64,000 bases of DNA from Nelumbo lutea. Lineage: Eukaryota > Streptophyta > Magnoliopsida > Proteales > Nelumbonaceae. The notes under the pieces were generated by a model, which had not been told where the DNA came from, ran no database searches, and saw only the letters and a program-made list of their open reading frames with translations. Of the stretch, positions 44,753 to 54,722 are shown one piece after another. Made by a program: the position numbers and the translations under genes. Location of the stretch: NCBI GenBank assembly GCA_022828595.1, contig JAKGHH010000002.1, positions 81,502,383 through 81,566,382 of the forward strand, given 5' to 3'. Positions within the stretch are counted from its first letter, which is position 1, and each line of letters starts with the position of its first letter.

Positions 44753-46873
44753 CTAGGCCTCGCCGCCGGCAAGAGGAGCGGAGTCATCAGTAGCCTGGGC
44801 TTCGTCAGGGGCATCTGGAATCACCTATAACCCCTCAACGTCAAAGTTTGGCATCACTTGTAGGAGCGCCATCCTTGTGTCTTCGATCCCGTCGAGGTAG
44901 GACGCTAATGCATACTCCGTAAGCACATCCAAATACTCGGAGCACTTCTTGAATGCCTCCACTGCTTTGGCTACTGCCTTCCTAGCCTACTCCACTGATG
45001 TCGTGGCCTCGGTAGCCTTCTTCTCTACCTTGGCAACCCTTCCTTCAGCATCGGCTGCTTGCCTCTCCGCCACGAAGACAATGCTCTCCAAATGAACTCT
45101 CTCCATCTACTCCATGGAAAGACCCTATGGCACCTCTTTCAACTGTATCTCAAGGCATTCCCGAACTGACTGCTCATCCAGGAACGCCTTTGTAAATTTC
45201 TGGTTTTTTCTTCAGCGGCAGTAGCAGTCTTTTGAAGCTTCTCCCTCTCCTTTTGGAGCTTCTCCTCGGTGGACTTCTGGAGCCTCTCCTTCTCCTTCTC
45301 CAACTTGTCGATATGAGACATCGCTAGCCTCGTCCTATCCCCAAAACTAACGAAGTGTAGGCAGGCTTGCAACAGAACCAGTTAGCAGTTTGTGAACAAA
45401 AGAGGAGGAAGAGAAGGAAATGCATAAGATACAAAAAAAAAAAAAAAACAAACAAAAATCTTACTTTTGTTAGATGGTACAAGCCCTCGTCATAGATGGC
45501 CTTGGGGTCACTCTACAACAAGCGGTAACGATCCCTCAGGAGGATCGCCCCTTTCACCAAGGTCTGGCTGACCCCCTCGTCCTAGATGGAGTCCCTTTCG
45601 TGGAGTTGCCATTGCGGACGGAACACCTTGTTAGCCCCCTCGGCTCTCTCGGGTCTCTTCGCCACGTCTTCGGTCGGGCATTCGGCATTGGCCACTTACA
45701 ACAGTGGCTCCTCCCTAGGTGTGTCTTCAGTGGGACTCTTCCGACCCATCTCGGCCCCCTCTGTGGGCCACCTCGGCACCTCAACTCCCTTGGCTGGCCT
45801 ACTCGGCACCTCTGCTGACTTCTTAGCCCCCTCCAAGGGCTTCTTGGCCCCCTCGGCGAGCTCCAAGGGTGCCACTACTAGTTGTTTCCCCTAGGCGGAA
45901 ACGTACTGATTCCCCCCTTCACTGAGTAGGAGGGCAACCTCTTCGTCGGGCCACTTTGGTGTCTATGCCCCTACTTTCTACCCAGCTTGCTTTGTGCGGG
46001 CCTTCTTGAGCATTCTCTACTTAGCATCCATCGATATCTCTACGAACAACAAAGAAAAATGGTCAACACAACCAGCCAAAGACGTGGAAGGTGTGCAAAG
46101 TAACTACAAAACCTCTCCTACCGAGGGGGGTAGGGCTAATCCCAGTGAACACTAGGGGAATATCCTCCTCCACCAACAGCTTCGCCTGGACAGCCCCCAT
46201 CACAAGAAAATGAGCCACGACAATGGCCTCTTCATCTTGGAGTGGAGGGGGACATATTTCAACAAGTACACAGGCCTCCCCCCACTCAGACCTGAACCCC
46301 TAGCCTTCTGGGCAGGAGATCCTTCAACCCATGGACGGACGAGGGGTTGTGCACAGGCTTCACCCTCCGGGGATGGAAGTTGTATGTGTTGGCTTCGGAA
46401 GCATGCTTCCTCAGTGCGAACATGGCACGGAACATTTTTTACGTCAACTCCACCTCCCAAAGCCAAACCCACCCCAACATCGCTATTATGGTCCTAAGGG
46501 CGTTGGGGACGAGTTGACTGATAGTGATCCCGTACCACTCCAGTAAATCAAAGACGAAAGACAGGAGGGGAAACCTAAGGCTAGACTCTAAAAAATGTTG
46601 GTAAATACAAATTTCCCTCTCATCAGCCACACTTTGACCAGCGCTCCCTCCCACCGGTCCAATGGCAATCTCTATAGCATCTTCCCCCTCGGCTTGAGGA
46701 GACCCTTCGGGCTCCCTTGGGGATGCCAACGCTACACTTTCACGGGGAGAGTCATCGCATTGGTGACTGCCCTCAGTGCCCCTAGAGGCTACTCTTTCCC
46801 TCAGCACCGCTATCTCCTACCGAAAGGGACAATGGCCAAGGAACCTAACAAGGAGAGTGGGGGACAGGTCTAA
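44753..46873 (-). pseudogene. TatA antisense ORF (gypsy-type transposon protein with coiled coil)
   Basis: It lies opposite to gag-pol, downstream of integrase. From its N-terminal side (about 46807): a low-complexity acidic stretch, then FPLLSFVFDLLEWYGITISQ and LVPNALRTIIAMLGWVWLWE, resembling the Pfam family called putative gypsy-type transposon (PF04195, from memory). After several stops comes a Lys/Glu coiled coil, KLEKEKERLQKSTEEKLQKE (about 45310-45250), then VAERQAADAEGRVAKVEKKA and EYALASYLDGIEDTRMALLQ, ending VMPNFDVEGL near 44830 and a stop at 44753-44755. Such antisense ORFs are known in Grande/RIRE2-like Tat elements; function unknown. Confidence 0.72.
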
Positions 46874-47309
46874 GCAGAGCTCCCTCCCGAGGTGTTCGGG
46901 AGTTCATGGCACTCAAGGCCAGAGTTTGAGAAAGACATTGTGAATTACCTAGAAGATGGTGATGAAGGTGAAGACAGGGTGTCTTGAAGGATTAAGAACC
47001 TGGGAGCTGAGTTCACTCGACAGCAAGGGTGCCTAAGTTCAAATGACAGGCAAAGTAACCACTAGGGCCCTTATTTAAAGGAAAATGGATGGCCCAGATC
47101 TCGTTGGATCTGATAGTTGAGGCACCTTCGCTTCCACCATCCAACCATAATGTGCCACCCGTCACTCGCCCTCGGAAGACAAAATGATGCCCAAGCAACG
47201 ACTCAGATCACTATCGATCCAACGATCGCAGGGACCCTCCGCTTCTCTGAACCAGCTATATCGCACCTCTCGGCGCGTGCCCTCGGAAGATGAAACGATG
47301 CATGGCAAA
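46874..47309 (-). other. Region upstream of the antisense ORF
   Basis: Non-coding GC-rich sequence with two similar segments, CCTCGGAAGA(C/T) at about 47171 and 47281. A minus-strand TATA-like CCTTTAAATAAGGG is at about 47067-47080, some 200 bp before the antisense reading frame, where a promoter for it could lie. The right edge at the Athila-2 LTR is approximate. Confidence 0.45.
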
Positions 47310-48636
47310 CCAGAAGTGAGGGAAAAATTATTACAAACCATAATCCGGGTAAAAAATTGCAAAGGGAAGTTGCTTTATCACAAAACTTTCATTAACTAAA
47401 TTGGAATTAAATAAAAATGGAGTTCGAACACTACTGAAAATAAAATGAATAATAGCAACAAATAAACAACAGAAATTAAAAAGAAGAAATCTGCAATTCG
47501 ATCAGAGGTAGCAATCTTAGGATCTCGTCGTTGACCCTCGAACTTCTCGAACTAGGCTTTCCGTCTTTCCTGGCCGAATTTCAGATCTGTAGAAAAGAAA
47601 TAAAGTACAAATTAAATCTAATAAAAATAAAATTTGCAGGAGGAAAAATAAACTAGAAATTAAAGAACATAAAGAAATTCTAAAATTGAAGAAAAAATGG
47701 TTGGGATTCAAATCCAAAGGTAGAAGTAATGGGGTTGGCAAACTACAAATAGGAACCCCTCCTCTTGTCTAAGCGTCCTCTTCTTCCTCTACCCTTGAAC
47801 TTCTCAAGATCAGCCTTCCTTCTTACCTGGGTGAATTGACCAATCCCTTATAGAGAATGGTGGACACAACTGGAAATAGGGAGGAAGATGGGGGACGACA
47901 GCTGGAGTTTAGCAAAGTTAGGGATGCCTTAGGATTTCTAATGGATGGCTAAGATGGTTTTGGGGTGATCCTATGGCTGAAAATAAGAGGAGAGTGCGCC
48001 TAATATTATATAGGGTTGAGATTTGGGTGCCAAGAAATGGAGGGTGTATATTAGAACATCTAGGGTTGAAGGGTTAAGATTAAAAGAATAAGTGGCACTT
48101 TAGATTGAATGGTTAGGATATAAGATGGAGGGAGTGGCTGAGATTTAATGGTGGGGGAGCTGAATGGTGAATATTAGCAGAATAGGTGGCACCCTGGGGT
48201 TTATAAGCTACAAAGGAGAGCCCTAAAATGGATGGTGGAGATTAGAAGGAGTGGATGGTGGAGATTACACAACTGGGGCGGCTAGGGTCAGCTAAGGAGG
48301 AAAAGCTTGGGTTAAAAAGGCTCCCTATGGTTTGCTAAGGAGAGGGGAGCATGGTGATACAGTAGGATGGGCGCCAACTAGGTTTAGCATATTGGAGGCG
48401 CCCTCCTGTTCTCAATTTTTTACAAAACACCCCCTCTCTCAGTTGATCTTCACACCAGTTTCCCAAAAACTGCACTTCAACCATGAAAACTTTCCAGCTT
48501 TCTACGTAATTTGCATAGAGACCCACAAAGGTCACATAATTTATTTTAACTGGAAAAAGGATGCACTTTGACTATCTAAGAACGAAAATACCCCTGAACT
48601 GATGCCCTTAAGGCATCAAAATGCAGGGTTATCACA
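47310..48636 (-). repeat. Athila-2 3' LTR, truncated
   Basis: Collinear with 21304-22790 from about its position 130 on, ending GGGTTATCACA at 48636 and followed by the CCCCCCAAATT polypurine tract. The promoter region near 47845 has lost the T-run present in Athila-1 (CCCTTATAGAGAATGG). Confidence 0.8.
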
Positions 48637-48752
48637 CCCCCCAAATTAACCATTGCTAGTCCCTTAACAATGTAGCCTTAAAATTACATTGAGCATAGAT
48701 CCTTCCCATTTCAAGATCATCCCTAACAAGATTAATCAAGCATCCTGATACC
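48637..48752 (-). other. Athila-2 internal 3' end
   Basis: Matches 22791-22920 of Athila-1 (AATGTAGCCTTAAAATTACA) and stops abruptly at the copia LTR. Confidence 0.75.
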
Positions 48753-49524
48753 TGAAGGGATAGGAAATCTATCACATGGACGCCCAAAGATTGCGGAATA
48801 AGGGGGTCAATTTCAAAAATTTTTCTCTCCCTTCAACTGAGAATCGAATTCCCCATTTAGAAAATCATATTTTCAAAGATAATTCTTGAACTATAAACTG
48901 AACCAGATATGAACCAAAAGGAGTAGGGAGGGATAATACCTAATACAGAGAAACAGTATCTCCCAGTGGAGTGTTCATGCCCAAGGAAGGATCCAAAATC
49001 TGATCCTGTCACTATGATCACCCACTGAGATGAATTCTCAGACTGTCCCAACATATCCAGGTTTTGACCCCCGCTAAGGATCTCACTGATTGGTACATCA
49101 AAGACAGCCCAATCCGACACGTAGTGTAGTATCATAATCGAGTCTAGGGGTCGGGTGTAACTTTCCAGTTTTGCCCATCAATCTCCAAGGTCCAAGGCAA
49201 TACTGGAAATTTGGTCCAGTTCAAAAATTCAATTAATCCTACACTATATGTGCCTAGGGTCTCACCCCGGTAGCTGAGACAAGCCACTCCAACCGACTTG
49301 GTGGCACCACAGTGTCAGCTTTGGCAGGATAGGTCTCCCCAGACTGACCCACTGGCTATGAACATTCTAAACTAACATGAGTCTCATTAAGTGTCCAGTT
49401 TAAAGGTATTACACAGAAACATACCAAGGGAACATGAATCAAATATGCACTTTTATTCATTTACAATAAACTCATAAAGTACATCATTTTGATTGAAGCT
49501 AAGGGCATACAAAATTGTCTAACA
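48753..49524 (-). repeat. Copia solo LTR without matching flanks
   Basis: Plus-strand TGAAGGGATAGG...GTCTAACA, of the Copia-2/4/5 family, shortened to 772 bp by an internal deletion near 49000. Left flank ATACC and right flank TATGC do not match, and the two flanks come from different parts of the Athila element. Confidence 0.82.
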
Positions 49525-49715
49525 TATGCTTGATCCTCGCTCTTGCTCATAAATGCCTTCCCACATGATGCATCTACCATTTGCCTGAATTGATCTATCA
49601 GACCTTCATAGAAGGCCTGAACAATTTGCCACTGCGACAGGCCATGGTGTGGGCATTTTCTTATAAACTCCATCATCTCCCAAGCCTCATGAATTTGTTC
49701 ACCCAGTGTTTAGAT
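49525..49715 (-). pseudogene. gag: Athila gag fragment (displaced)
   Basis: The minus strand reads MMEFIRKCPHHGLSQWQIVQ, AFYEGLIDQFRQMVDASCGK, the same conserved gag segment as 52446-52634. It is therefore a second copy from another Athila element, joined by recombination to the 3' region that follows. Confidence 0.8.
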
Positions 49716-50672
49716 AGGTATTAGTCTTTAGGGGTAAAAACTGTCTTGTTTTGAGCATTACAGAAACTTGGCTAAAAAAATCCTACTGACCCTTCCATTT
49801 GCAAACTGTCTTCATAAGATAAGATTAGATTGATTTTCAAATCAGACAAGTATTCTTCATATTATTTCTGATAGTGGATTCTACCCCTAAACTTATTTTT
49901 ATTGTTACCTTTCACCGTTTGACGCGAATCTCGACACTTGCCTTAGTTGAACAGACCCGGTTACTAAGTGTTAGGTGGTTGTCTTTGGCATTCCCTTTCC
50001 AATTTGACATGAATCTTGGCACTTGACTTAGGGGAAGAGACCCAGTTACTAAGTCTAGGGTATCCATTGACTTTTTATTCCTCCTTTTTTTTGCAACAAT
50101 GTTCAGGGTGGTCCACTATTTCTAACAATTTGAAGAATTTTGTCTAATTTCTCAATCTTTCTCTTTCTATCTTGATAGGGGCAATCTTGGGAGTATTTTT
50201 CAATTTCCAAATGATTTTGATAATATTCAAACAAGACCAATTTATACTCCTGCCACTTGCTACCAATTTCTACATAATTCAATATTTTTTATCAATACCT
50301 TAACTTTTTCTGTTTAGGAATCTCTTTTAATGGAATATTTTAAAAATTTCAGTGAAATTTTAATTCTCCGTCTCTAAAGGCTTAGCTTCTCTTCTTATCT
50401 TGGCAAGTTTTTTTCAATTTTTCTCACTCTCTCTTTCCTTACCCCCAACGTAAATGCCATTGTCCCTAATGGCATGACTAGAATGATGCAAAACAAGGAT
50501 TTAGGCCAAAGGGAACAATGAATATGGTTTTCTTGAGGGGTTCAAGGACTGCCACCTAGTCTCGAATAAAAAAAAAACTATAATCCTAAAATTAACTAAA
50601 AATATTACATTGGGTTGCCTCCCAACCAGCACTAAGTTTAACGTCGTTAGCCAAATGCAACTATTCATCTCT
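49716..50672 (-). other. Athila-2 non-coding 3' region
   Basis: Collinear with 22900-23880 of Athila-1: CTTATTTTTATTGTTACCTTTCACC, GGTATCCATTGA, and CATTGGGTTGCCTCCCAACC near 50608. No coding frame. Confidence 0.7.
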
Positions 50673-51484
50673 CTAATCCAAACTCTCATACTCACTTTCA
50701 TTTTCATACCAACCAGGACAAGATTGGGCTAACCAAGGGGTAGCTAGGTCATTCGCAAGATTATCCACAATGTCCACACTGCCTTTATCTTCCCCTAGGT
50801 TTGGATACTTAGAGGCATTAAAAACATTCAATTGGACCTTCTGCTCTTCAAATGAGATGTCCATTTCCCCCGATTTACAGTTGATATTTGCATTAGCCAT
50901 TGCTAAAAACGATTGTCCTAAGATTATCGGGTTGTGGTTCAGTTCTTTGGTTGTGGTCATGTCTAGGACGACAAAATCTGTAGTGAAATAACAGTTTTCT
51001 ATCCTAACAATGACTTCCTCGATGACACCTCGAGGAGTCTTGACCGACCGATCAGCGAGTTATAGAATTACTAGGGTTGGTTTCAACTCGCCGACCCTGA
51101 ACCTTTCATAAATAATGGACAGAAGTAGGTTTACACTAGCCCCTAGGTCCAATAGAGCTTATCAAAGGTGATTCCAGAAATTATACAACTAATAAGAGGA
51201 GCACCTGGGTCTTTCATTTTCTGGGGAAGTTGGTTTAGGAGGACGACCCTCACATCTACTGAGAGCATCACTTTTTGTGGGGCCGATTGTGGCTCCCTCT
51301 TTTGGGTGCATAGCTCTTTCAAAAACTTTGCATAAGTTGGGACATGTGGAATCACATCGAGGAGCGGGATGTTAATGTATACTTGTTTGAAAAGTTCCAT
51401 GATCTCCTCATTGTGAATCTCTCTCTTTTTCCGTGACGGCCTGGCTGTGAGTGCAGTAGGAAAGGGGACTACAAATTGGTTCAC
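50673..51484 (-). pseudogene. Athila-2 aspartic protease
   Basis: The minus strand reads VYINIPLLDVIPHVPTYAKF, LKELCTQKREPQSAPQKVML, SCIISGITF, then LGASVNLLLSIIYERF-like sequence in another frame (about 51090-51150), and TKELNHNPIILGQSFLAMAN, ANINCKSGEMDISFEEQKVQ. Retropepsin of Athila type; the loop is better kept than in Athila-1 but frameshifted. The domain ends without any RT. Confidence 0.82.
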
Positions 51485-53052
51485 TTTAGGCTCTTTTTCT
51501 AAGTTTTCCCTTTCTTCTTCTTCCTCCCCCCCCCCCCAACTTAGGGTTTTCTAACTCCTTCTTCTTTACTTCCTTTCTCATACGGGTCTTCCAAAATTCT
51601 CCCACTCCTTAAAATTATTATAGCTTTAGTGTTTTTGAATTGGGGATTCTGAGGAGATGGTTGAATTTGCTGAGAAAAACCCGGTGGTTGATTCCTAGAG
51701 TTTTCAACCGGTTGACTCGGTAGTTGCCCCACTGTCTTCCTTGCTATAGCTTCAACTAGCTGCCCTATTTGGCTTTCTAACCTAGAAATGGATTGTTGTT
51801 GATTTAGGATCAACTACTGTAGCTGCATAAATTGATTGTATACTGATCGGGATTGAGGGGATTGTGGGTAGCTCTGATATAGTTGGGTTGGTCTCCTAGG
51901 GTAAACCTACTAGAACTGGTTTTGTACTATTGGCCTCTGAAATTGTTGGGCCGTGGAGTTGAACAGATGCTGATGGGACTGTACATTGGATTGATGTGTC
52001 CTCCAAGAAAAGTTATGATGGTTTCTCCACCTAGGGTTATAAGTATTAGAATATGGATCATTATTGGGCCTTGAAAAAATCTGGGCCGCCTGAACTTGTT
52101 TTTGGATAAAAGGTGGAAATTGGGCGACAGTAGGGCAGTCATCAACCTGGTGGGTCGGGCTAGCACAAATGGAACATACTTCGGGATAAGAGGTAGATGG
52201 GCCCAATTGCTGGTTAAGAGTGAAAAACTGGTTGAGCTTTTGGGCTAGAAGGTCCACCCTATCCAACTTTCTAGAAATGGCATTCAAGTCCAAACTTTCC
52301 TCGGGCTCTATATTATTTCTGACCTCATAGAGCCCTACCCTCTTTGAGGGTCCCACCGATCTTTCTTAGGAATATAACGATGCATTATTGATAAAATTCT
52401 CACTCAAGGTTTTGAAAAGTTCATAAGTTTCATCCTCACTCTTGCTCATAAATGCCCTTCCCCCCCATACGGTGCATCTACCATCTGCCTGTATTGATCT
52501 GTTAGGCCTTCATAGAAGGCTTGGATAATTTGCCACTGGGATAGGCCATGGTGTGCACATTTTCTCATTAACTCTTTCATCCGCTCCCAAGCCTCATGAA
52601 TTTGTTCACCTGGATAATTTGCATTTCTGCCCAAGTCCTAATGGGTCTCCCTATAGTCCCTAACCAAGGTTGGCCTTATACTTCAAGGAGAAGGGGAAAA
52701 GAGTCAATCTAAGGGCATTATCATTGAAATTCCGAATCCTTATAATTGAACATATTTACAAGAACTCATCTATGTGCTTATATGAGTCCTACTTGGCTTC
52801 CCATTAGAAGGATGGGAGCATCTGGATTGTACTTGACTTAATTTCATACTATAAGGCCTAAGTATTAGGTAACTGAATGCAGGATGAAGGGTTGTATTGT
52901 GTTGGAGTGAAGTATTCCTTCAACTTTCTAAGTTGGGCATCATTGATTCCGGCCATTTGATTTTGGAGTTGATGATGGATGTATCTCTCTATTTCAGGTA
53001 TATGTTCTACAGTTTCTCTCCTTAGAGACCTCCTTCCCATCATACAACACAA
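51485..53052 (-). pseudogene. gag: Athila-2 gag
   Basis: From the N-terminal side: EIERYIHHQLQNQMAGINDA (about 52990-52930), GEQIHEAWERMKELMRKCAH, HGLSQWQIIQAFYEGLTDQY, RQMVDAPYGG, then the spacer DRVDLLAQKLNQFFTLNQQL, a complete zinc knuckle CSICASPTHQVDDC (CX2CX4HX4C, about 52165-52210), a Gln/Pro-rich part and LNQQQSISRLESQIGQLVEA, a short helix, before the protease. Several stops and a frameshift near 52440. More complete than in Athila-1. Confidence 0.85.
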
Positions 53053-53207
53053 AAGTCCATTTTCTTCTTATTTGAATTTAAAATTTTGAGTTTAATTTCA
53101 AATGTGAATTTTGAAATTTAAATTCAACTTTTGAAAATTTCTCTTTTTTTATTATTTTTTATTTTCTCTTTTTTTTTAATTCAAAATTTTTATTATTTTT
53201 TATTTCA
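53053..53207 (-). other. Athila-2 AT-rich leader scrap
   Basis: AAATTTAAATTC-like low-complexity sequence similar to 25500-25700, cut at about 53207 where gypsy RT begins. Confidence 0.6.
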
Positions 53208-54160
53208 AATCCGCAGGTAGCTCAGAGCGGCTATCCTATCATTCAGTCTTTGAAACTCCTTTAATTTGCGAGGTGGTCCCATATCTAAGATGGCCTTTAT
53301 TTTTTTGGGGTTGGCTTCGATGCCACGTCGGTTGACTATGTAACCCAGGAATTTACCCGAGATGACACCGAAGACACACTTGTTGGGATTTAATTTCATG
53401 TTATATTTACGCAAAAATTTAAAGACATTTTACAAACCATTCAATAAAAATTTTGAAAATTGGGTCTTAACGACCATATCATCTACACAGCATTCGACTT
53501 TGTTACCGATTAACGGCTCAAAATTCCTATCTACAAGTCATTGTAAGGTTTGCCCCGACATTTTTTAGTCCGAAGCGCATAACTTTGTAATAATACAGTC
53601 CGAGTTCGGTTATGAAGGTCATTTTTTCTTCAACGGTAGGGTCCATCCTAATATGGTTTGTATCCCGAGTACACATCCAGAAAGCTCAGCAACTCATGCC
53701 CTGAGATCACGTCCACTAGGCGGTCGATCTTGGGCAGTGGGAAACAATCCTTTGGGCAGTCTCGATTCAGGTCAGTATAATCGATGCACATGTGCCATTT
53801 ACCGTTGGCCTTTTTCACCAAAACCGGATTAGCTACCCAGCTCAGGTAATGGACCTCCCTGACGAAATCGGCCGCTAAGAGTTTCCCAACCTTCTCGTCG
53901 ACTATCCTCCAGTGCTCTGGGGTGAGGTTGCGTTTTTTCTGTCTAACAGGCCTGACTGAGGGATCAGTGTTTAACTTGTGAGTTAGGACTTTAGAATCTA
54001 TGTCGGGCATTTCTGCCACGAACCATGCAAATACATCTAAATTTTCAAGTAAAAAACTTACAAGCTAAGAGCGGAGTGGTTCCTCGATTAAATCATCGAT
54101 CTAGAAAGTCTTAACTGGATCTTCTATTGAGACCGGGATGTGAACCATCTCTTATGTTGG
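53208..54160 (-). pseudogene. pol: TatB reverse transcriptase, N-terminal part
   Basis: The minus strand reads AEMPDIDSKVLTHKLNTDPS, VRPVRQKKRNLTPEHWRIVD, VANPVLVKKANGKWHMCIDY, TDLNRDCPKDCFPLPKIDRL, LLSFLDVYSGYK, then, after a frameshift near 53650, the catalytic region VDDMVVKT with Cys before VDD instead of Tyr, and MKLNPNKCVFGVISGKFLGY, IVNRRGIEANPKKIKAILDM. RNase H and integrase are missing. Confidence 0.87.
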
Positions 54161-54722
54161 TGTAGCTCATTCCATGGCATACTCTGCAGGTTGCTCGAGA
54201 TCGATGTCAGCCGCTAGTTTGGATTTCCCCTTGAGGGCGGCAACGTAGCATTTGCGAGATTCGAGCTGGTCGCCTCGCACAACCCTTACTCCATAGTCTA
54301 TAGAGAACTTCATCGCCAAGTAGTATTGGATACTACCGCATGTAGGGCATGCGTAATGGGTCGACCTACTATGGAATTGTACGGGGATGGAGTCATGACC
54401 ACTAAGAAAGTGTGCTCGAACCTTACAATATCGTGCCAACCTCTACAGGTACTTTTATACTTAAGAAAGTGTGCTCGAACCTTACAATATCGTGCCAACC
54501 TCTACAGGTACTGAGACTTGCCCTAGCGGTCTGACCTCTTCGCCACTGAAAACTACCAAGGGGGTATCTGTCGACTTGATATCACTTTCTTGGAGCTGGA
54601 GCTTGTCGTAGACGTCCTTGAATAGAATGTCGGCCAAGCTACCCGAATCCACCAAGACGCGCTTAACTTCGAAATCATTTATCTTAAAGCGTCATCGTGA
54701 GGATATTGGATCCCGCGCGCAT
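54161..54722 (-). pseudogene. TatB protease region
   Basis: The minus strand reads ARGIQYPHDDAL, then, in a shifted frame, KINDFEVKRVLVDSGSLADI (intact catalytic D-S-G), LFKDVYDKLQLQES, later PYNSIVGRPITHALHAVVSN and DYGVRVVRGDQLESRKCYVA. The catalytic Asp is kept, unlike in TatA and the 1-346 fragment. It contains a private 59-bp tandem duplication (54403-54516). The upstream side is cut by the solo LTR. Confidence 0.83.
54403..54516. repeat. 59-bp tandem duplication in the TatB protease region
   Basis: TAAGAAAGTGTGCTCGAACC starts at 54403 and again at 54462; the shared ~53 bp are identical. It inserts extra codons and a frame change in the coding region. Confidence 0.88.

Larger units (their letters stand above)
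28915..47309 (+). mobile_element. TatA: Tat-clade Ty3/gypsy element with nested insertions
   Basis: Order on the plus strand: 5' LTR, primer-binding site, gag, [Copia-5 31296-38167], gag end, protease, [solo LTR 38847-40781], RT, RNase H, a second archaeal-type RNase H, integrase, a spacer and an antisense ORF. The second RNase H and the 3' antisense ORF are marks of the Tat clade (Grande/RIRE2/Retand-like). GC content is higher than in the surroundings. No 3' LTR was found: the right end is cut near 47309 by Athila-2. Without the insertions about 9.6 kb of TatA remain. Confidence 0.85.
47310..53207 (-). mobile_element. Athila-2: second gag-protease-only gypsy element
   Basis: Minus strand: leader scrap, gag, retropepsin, non-coding 3' region, a displaced gag piece, a copia solo LTR, a last piece of internal region with polypurine tract, and a truncated 3' LTR. 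It is the same architecture as Athila-1, again without RT, RNase H or integrase, and collinear across the protease/3'-region joint. Both outer ends are truncated (TatA on the left, TatB on the right). Confidence 0.82.

Noticed and set aside
44429..44830. Overlapping Lys-rich open frames in three frames
   Set aside because: They come from A/AAG-rich low-complexity sequence between TatA integrase and its antisense ORF; no conserved motif.
45474..45894. Plus-strand open frames over the antisense ORF
   Set aside because: They are Pro/Ser-rich shadows of the minus-strand coding sequence; the minus strand shows the coiled coil and family motifs.
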